DNA from: Methylomicrobium sp.
GTDB lineage: Bacteria > Pseudomonadota > Gammaproteobacteria > Methylococcales > Methylomonadaceae
Direction: 5' to 3'
NCBI GenBank assembly: GCA_018333785.1
Contig: JAGXSU010000137.1
Location: forward strand, 1 to 59,226
Length of the DNA stretch: 59,226 bases
Below the pieces are notes generated by a model. It searched no databases. It was not told the origin of the DNA and saw only the letters and a list, made by a program, of their open reading frames with translations. Positions 58,701 through 59,226 of the stretch are shown here, piece by piece (position 1 is the first letter of the stretch; every line of letters starts with the position of its first letter). Made by a program: the position numbers and the translations under genes.

Positions 58701-59226
58701 GAAGGATTGACGATAGCGGTCAGTGTCAATATCAGTGCGTTTCAACTGCAACAAGCCCGTTTCGAAAAACGCTTGTTTGAAATGCTGACGGCTCACCCTG
58801 AAGTTGAGCCGCAACAACTGGAACTGGAAATCATCGAATCCAGCGCGCTAGAAGATATAGCCTATGTATCCGGCGTCATGAATGCCTGCGTCAGCCTCGG
58901 CGTGCAGTTTGCTTTGGATGATTTCGGCACCGGCTATTCTTCGCTGACCTATTTAAAACGTCTTCCGGCAAGTACGCTAAAAATTGACCAAAGCTTCGTC
59001 AGGGATATGCTGGAAGATCAGGACGATCTTGCCATTGTTGAAGGTGTAATGGGGCTTGCCAACGCTTTCGGGCGAAAAATCATAGCCGAAGGTGTAGAGA
59101 CGATAGCCCATGGCAATTTACTGCTGGCTCTGGGTTGTGAGTTGGCGCAAGGCTATGGCATTGCCAAACCCATGTCTGCGCCCGAACTACAACCCTGGAT
59201 CAAAACCTGGCGTCCCGACCCGTCCT
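55737..59226 (+). CDS. PhnD-like sensor / triple PAS / GGDEF / EAL protein (partial at right edge)
   Basis: A membrane-bound c-di-GMP turnover enzyme. The visible 1163 codons give a signal peptide (about 1-22), a periplasmic PhnD/phosphonate-binding-like domain (about 28-290), a membrane helix (about 314-337), three PAS domains (about 345-465, 485-610, 610-735), a GGDEF domain with intact GGDEF in RIGGDEFVAIL, and an EAL domain with AEALIRW, DDFGTGYSSL, KIDQSFV and IIAEGVET. Both catalytic signatures are kept, so it could synthesise or degrade c-di-GMP. The stop lies beyond the window; the protein is nearly complete. The start is ATG at 55737, two bases after the remnant gene's stop. Confidence 0.9.
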   Translation, partial: MKILMLVLTLAGLCLSEAAVCSNLQAPLKFAVLAFRPKAQAMSRWEPLAAYLSAALDQRVELGVYDYSELDAAVSRKEVDIVLTNPGHAIQLQLQHSLSAPLVTQVTQVGEYNLSSFGGVIFTRHDALSINALSDLSEKRIAITLINSAGGYQMQVFELLSAGVPLPEKQNLITTGMPHDLVVEAVMTGRADAGFVRSGILESLHHEGKLDLSQIKIINQQKIPAYPYISSTRLYPEWPVSVMPQVDSQLSRRLIIALLNLPPDSPAAHSAGIYGFIPPANYEGVHEILRKLRLPPYGEAPDFTLSDLWKKYQLWITSIGILTLLLTASGFLLIIQNRRLRQSEQRFATLFELAPEPTWIIADGRFIDCNMAAVRILGYKNRTKLLNTRPADISPERQPDGESSHSKAERILQSVANGEPQRFEWIHKKFDGSKLIANVSLDPAILNGKKVVLCSWHDVTQRKQTEARLLESERKFRELSRRQEEIIWATNIGTWEWNVRSGETIFNERWAEITGHTLDELSPYSIETWIALVHPEDIKLSRIKLEKCFSRETASYSCEVRMRHKQGHWIWILDQGRIVEWTADDMPLRMSGTHQDITDRKQVENELKLAASVFTHAREGILITDADANIIEVNNTFSLITGYSRAEILGQNPRILNSGRQPPEFYSAMWQQLIDKGHWCGEVWNRRKSGEVYAELLTISAVKDTSGSTKSYVALFTDITQIKEQQHQLEHIAHFDTLTQLPNRLLLADRLRQAMINTERSGRSLALIYLDLDGFKAVNDHYGHPAGDELLIVVAQRMKSALREGDTLGRIGGDEFVAILIDLEQNEDWEPVLNRLLIAAAEPVTINEDQLAVSASIGVTLYPLDNADADQLLRHADQAMYQAKQQGKNSYQLFDIAENAVAATQRDTLESIRRAIDYDEFVLYYQPKVNMKTGEITGAEALIRWQHPERGLLPPAAFLPFIDKHPISLEIGEWVIKTALSQLAAWRTEGLTIAVSVNISAFQLQQARFEKRLFEMLTAHPEVEPQQLELEIIESSALEDIAYVSGVMNACVSLGVQFALDDFGTGYSSLTYLKRLPASTLKIDQSFVRDMLEDQDDLAIVEGVMGLANAFGRKIIAEGVETIAHGNLLLALGCELAQGYGIAKPMSAPELQPWIKTWRPDPS

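Overview
The window looks like the chromosome of a gammaproteobacterial methanotroph of the Methylococcaceae/Methylomonadaceae type. This is an inference from gene content: surE-pcm, leuC-leuD-asd-fimV, rhlE and hemF homologues of gammaproteobacterial style, a protein with a VPLPA/PEP-CTERM-like sorting tail, a NifJ-type pyruvate:ferredoxin oxidoreductase, and dispersed short repeats. No methane-oxidation gene is present, so the assignment is tentative. No rRNA, tRNA, CRISPR array, prophage or transposase gene was recognised.

Layout. 1-5.7 kb: a tandem-CBM21/endonuclease-exonuclease-phosphatase protein, a DUF3422 protein, an AI-2E family permease, an aldo/keto reductase and a SemiSWEET-like protein. 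5.7-10.3 kb: minus-strand YqaA-like, pcm and surE genes, a plus-strand Smr gene, then uppP and truD. 10.5-13.3 kb: a copper-type P-ATPase with altered catalytic motifs, bracketed by two direct copies of a 161-bp repeat. 13.5-18.2 kb: pyruvate:ferredoxin oxidoreductase overlapping a dihydroorotate-dehydrogenase-like gene. 18.2-21.9 kb: a DUF1820 gene, an acyltransferase-3/SGNH protein and a coiled-coil protein with a nuclease-like domain. 22-28.7 kb: adk, leuC, leuD, asd and fimV on the minus strand, without leuB. 28.9-32.1 kb: CBS protein, DUF1415 protein, PEP-CTERM protein and hemF. 32.2-39.7 kb: transglutaminase, circularly permuted ATP-grasp/alpha-E and transglutaminase/DUF2126 genes, a probable peptide-bond-forming and cleaving system of unknown product. 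40.2-43.3 kb: TPR protein, rhlE and a gamma-carbonic-anhydrase-like protein. 43.9-47.4 kb: ExeA-like ATPase, alanine-rich lipoprotein and a large protein with a PilZ-like tail. 47.7-55.1 kb: three tandem paralogues with a cyclic-nucleotide-binding-like domain plus HDOD, followed tightly by oligopeptidase A and ubiD. 55.1-59.2 kb: a broken substrate-binding-protein remnant and a PhnD-like/PAS/GGDEF/EAL protein cut by the window end.

The most notable structure outside genes is a family of four 160-161-bp elements with imperfect inverted termini (10486, 13171, 36097, 43322), consistent with a MITE-like non-autonomous element. A different 96-bp palindrome with 16-bp inverted ends lies at 30991. 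The strongest candidates for little-described biology are the ATP-grasp/alpha-E/transglutaminase/DUF2126 cluster, the repeat-bracketed P-ATPase lacking the TGE glutamate, the HDOD triplet, and the cytosolic CBM21-EEP fusion.
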